Positions 62,430-64,000 of a stretch of DNA of 64,000 bases are shown piece after piece. The stretch is from CALDTK01 sp965215115. GTDB lineage: Bacteria > Bacteroidota > Bacteroidia > Chitinophagales > Saprospiraceae. Position 1 is the first letter of the stretch, and each line of letters starts with the position of its first letter. Under the pieces are notes generated by a model. That model was not told the DNA's origin. It worked only from the letters and a program-made list of their open reading frames with translations, and did no database searches. Location of the stretch: contig OZ244050.1 in NCBI GenBank assembly GCA_965215115.1, positions 2,666,001 through 2,730,000 on the forward strand. Reading direction: 5' to 3'. Made by a program: the position numbers and the translations under genes.

Positions 62430-63698
62430 TCACAGTTCCTCCACGGCGCCCTCCAGTTTGCCGCCTTTGACGCGGTCCCAGAGCTGGTGCATAGTCTCAC
62501 CAAAGTTGACCTCACCCCGGAAAGGTTTTTGGCGAAAGCCGTACTCCTCCCCCTCGCCCCGTGGGTAGAGTTCGAAGCCGAACACGGGACTCGGGTCCTC
62601 GGTCGGCAAGCTCCCGAAGCGCAGGTCGAAGACCTCCAGCGTGTCGCCGCGGCCGCGCTCGACCACGTAGTAGCCGTCGCTAAACCAGCGTAGCACCTCG
62701 ACGCCCCGCTCGCCCGCGATGGGCTCGAGGAGTCGATCGTTTTGCGGAAGCGCCGTCAAGCGTTTTGGCGAAAGCCGGAAGGGATCGTCGAGGAGGCCGA
62801 GCTGACCCACGCGCAGGGTGTCGCCCTGGTCGATGGCCACGCTCCAGAGGACGTTCTGGAATAGCGTCGGCGTGACGAGGAAGCGCTCGTAGGAGATGTC
62901 GGCAGCCGCGAGATCGCTGGCGACCTGCCCGCGCACGCGCAGGAGGTTGACGCAGGTGAGCACCAGGTAGGCCGAACTCAAACCGACGCCGAGCCAGGTG
63001 ACGCGGCGGCGCAAGGGGCTCTCGCGGAGGGCGCGACTGGCCACCAGGAGGCAGACGAGGAAGGGTAGCGTGTAGGCCGGATCGACGACGGAGACCGTGT
63101 CCCAGGCCACGCGCAACTCGGAGAAGGGTTGGAAAACCTGCGTGCCGTAGGTCGTGAAGCAATCCAGCAGCGGGTGCGTCCCGATGCCGAGGAGGAAGAG
63201 TCCCAACCAGTGGGCGTAGGTGACGGCGCTGCGGCGGTGGAGCGTCTTGTTGCGACGCGGTCGCAGCGTGCGCAGGGCCCAGACCAGCAGCGGCACGACG
63301 GCCGTGAGCCCGGCCACCACCGCGCTGTACACCGGGACGCCCTCCAGCGGCGTCGGGGAGGCGAGGCTGCCGACGACCAGGAGCACGTACAGCGCCGCCG
63401 TGGCCGGGAGCCAGACGCGCCACAGGTAGCCGGGCTCGGGCCGGCCGTCGCGACCGTAGAGCGCGCGCGCCATCCAGGCCAGCACGGGGCTCGCCAGCAG
63501 CGCGTAGTAGACGGAGTGCGTCACGCAGCGGTGGAAGGCGAGGCTCGTGATGGGGTCGGCCACCCAGCCGGCGGACACGTCGAGGTCGGGGATCGTGCCC
63601 GCGACCGCGCCCCAGAGCATGGCGCGGTTGCCGATCCGGCGCCCGGCGGCGAGCTCGCCCATGGCCGCCCCGAGGACGATTTGCGTGAAGGAGTCCAA
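62430..63698 (-). CDS. YdjM/DUF457-type metal-dependent membrane hydrolase
   Basis: The 422-residue product begins MDSFTQIVLGAAMGELAAGR, with GAVAGTIPDLDV and AFHRCVTHSVYYALLASPVLAW, the motif set of this family (His and Asp ligands on membrane helices), then LFLLGIGTHPLLDCFTTYGTQVF. About six membrane segments fill residues 1-260; the C-terminal 160 residues are soluble. Function is unknown. Three elements lie in the soluble tail: 62525-62540, 62739-62751 and 62762-62776, the last two in tandem (LSPK and LPQN in the protein). Confidence 0.9.
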   Translation of the reverse strand: MDSFTQIVLGAAMGELAAGRRIGNRAMLWGAVAGTIPDLDVSAGWVADPITSLAFHRCVTHSVYYALLASPVLAWMARALYGRDGRPEPGYLWRVWLPATAALYVLLVVGSLASPTPLEGVPVYSAVVAGLTAVVPLLVWALRTLRPRRNKTLHRRSAVTYAHWLGLFLLGIGTHPLLDCFTTYGTQVFQPFSELRVAWDTVSVVDPAYTLPFLVCLLVASRALRESPLRRRVTWLGVGLSSAYLVLTCVNLLRVRGQVASDLAAADISYERFLVTPTLFQNVLWSVAIDQGDTLRVGQLGLLDDPFRLSPKRLTALPQNDRLLEPIAGERGVEVLRWFSDGYYVVERGRGDTLEVFDLRFGSLPTEDPSPVFGFELYPRGEGEEYGFRQKPFRGEVNFGETMHQLWDRVKGGKLEGAVEEL

Positions 63699-63710
63699 AC
63701 GGGGGGCAAG

Positions 63711-64000
63711 CTACGCGACCGGGTGCACCGTGTGCAGCGGCCAGGCCCCCGGGGGCCAGGCGCGCACGAAGTCGACTTCCTCGCCACGGGTCGGGTCGTC
63801 GGTGGTGATCAGGATCGGCAGGAGGCGATCAGCGGGGATGACGCCCTCCGGCAGGTCCACGTGGCGGTAGTAAGGCGTCACCCAGAAGGTTTGCGCGTTG
63901 CCGGCCACGCTGAGGGGGATGTGGCGGCTCAGGTCGTCGGACTCGGCCTCGAGGCGCTGCGCGATGCGGGTCTCGTCGGCGGTCTCGGCGGCGTGATCGC
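63711..64000 (-). CDS. C-terminal part of an unidentified protein, 5' end outside window
   Basis: An open minus-strand frame from the window edge to the stop at 63711 gives about 96 residues (ETADETRIAQRLEAESDDLS, PLSVAGNAQTFWVTPYYRHV, LPEGVIPADRLLPILITTDD, ending WPLHTVHPVA). It reads like a real soluble C-terminus and lies 12 bases upstream of the YdjM-like gene in the same direction. I do not recognise it. Confidence 0.6.
   Translation of the reverse strand, partial: DHAAETADETRIAQRLEAESDDLSRHIPLSVAGNAQTFWVTPYYRHVDLPEGVIPADRLLPILITTDDPTRGEEVDFVRAWPPGAWPLHTVHPVA

Overview
This window is a GC-rich bacterial chromosome segment, most likely from the phylum Bacteroidota. The affiliation rests on four things. 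A PorW/SprE-type TPR lipoprotein of the type IX secretion system lies at 10.4-13.7 kb. Transketolase is split into two adjacent subunit genes. The HU gene has a TTTG-N19-TAATTTTG promoter of Bacteroidota type. Shine-Dalgarno sites are scarce, and -7-like boxes sit directly against several start codons. I cannot place the class with confidence; a high-GC Saprospiria or Rhodothermia-like lineage fits.

Layout. 0-24.6 kb is core genome: class A penicillin-binding protein (cut by the edge), membrane proteins, an AAA-ATPase/nuclease, transketolase, HU, a TIGR01777 epimerase, a HAD protein, an M23 peptidase, porW, a HEAT-repeat/cyclophilin lipoprotein, gcvT, a GbsR-like regulator, an alpha/beta hydrolase, trehalose synthase, a DUF819 membrane protein and Hsp20. 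24.6-30.4 kb is a defence-type segment: 89-bp tandem repeats, an AT-richer AlbA/Schlafen-like ATPase gene and a single-chain type IIG restriction-modification enzyme. 30.6-40.2 kb is a very large CRISPR array (about 109 copies of a 37-bp repeat by hand count), split by an insertion sequence at 33.58-34.90 kb. 40.3-56.5 kb is the cas locus. 56.7-64 kb returns to core genes: glutamate formimidoyltransferase, a secreted protein, murI, trmB and a YdjM-like membrane protein.

CRISPR system. A minus-strand operon runs cas6 - cmr1 - cas10/cmr2 - cmr3 - cmr4 - cmr5 - cmr6 - CARF/HEPN protein - CARF-RelE protein - small CARF-like protein - Pif1-type helicase. It is a type III-B system whose Cas10 has the GGDD cyclase motif but no N-terminal HD nuclease, so immunity should run through cyclic-oligoadenylate signalling to two effectors, a HEPN RNase and a RelE-type mRNA interferase. 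cmr1 is split by a one-base frameshift exactly at its conserved glycine-rich motif. A second minus-strand unit, cas1 - primase-like gene - cas2, reads into the array. A plus-strand gene of unusual architecture (TPR-like repeats plus a C-terminal cold-shock-like domain) sits between the two units. Many spacers read as sense protein on the plus strand, so minus-strand crRNAs would be antisense to their target mRNAs. Several spacers sample the same few genes from related invaders.

The most unusual signal is a short dispersed element, GTTTT followed by a tiny hairpin with a GNRA loop (commonest form GTTTTGGCGAAAGCC). I found about 44 copies on both strands, in and between genes. The stem varies but stays paired (GGC/GCC, GCC/GGC, GAC/GTC, CAC/GTG, AGC/GCT) and the loop varies within GNRA (GAAA, GCAA, GGAA, GTAA). 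This looks like selection for a folded single strand rather than for a linear motif. I know of no named family that matches it.
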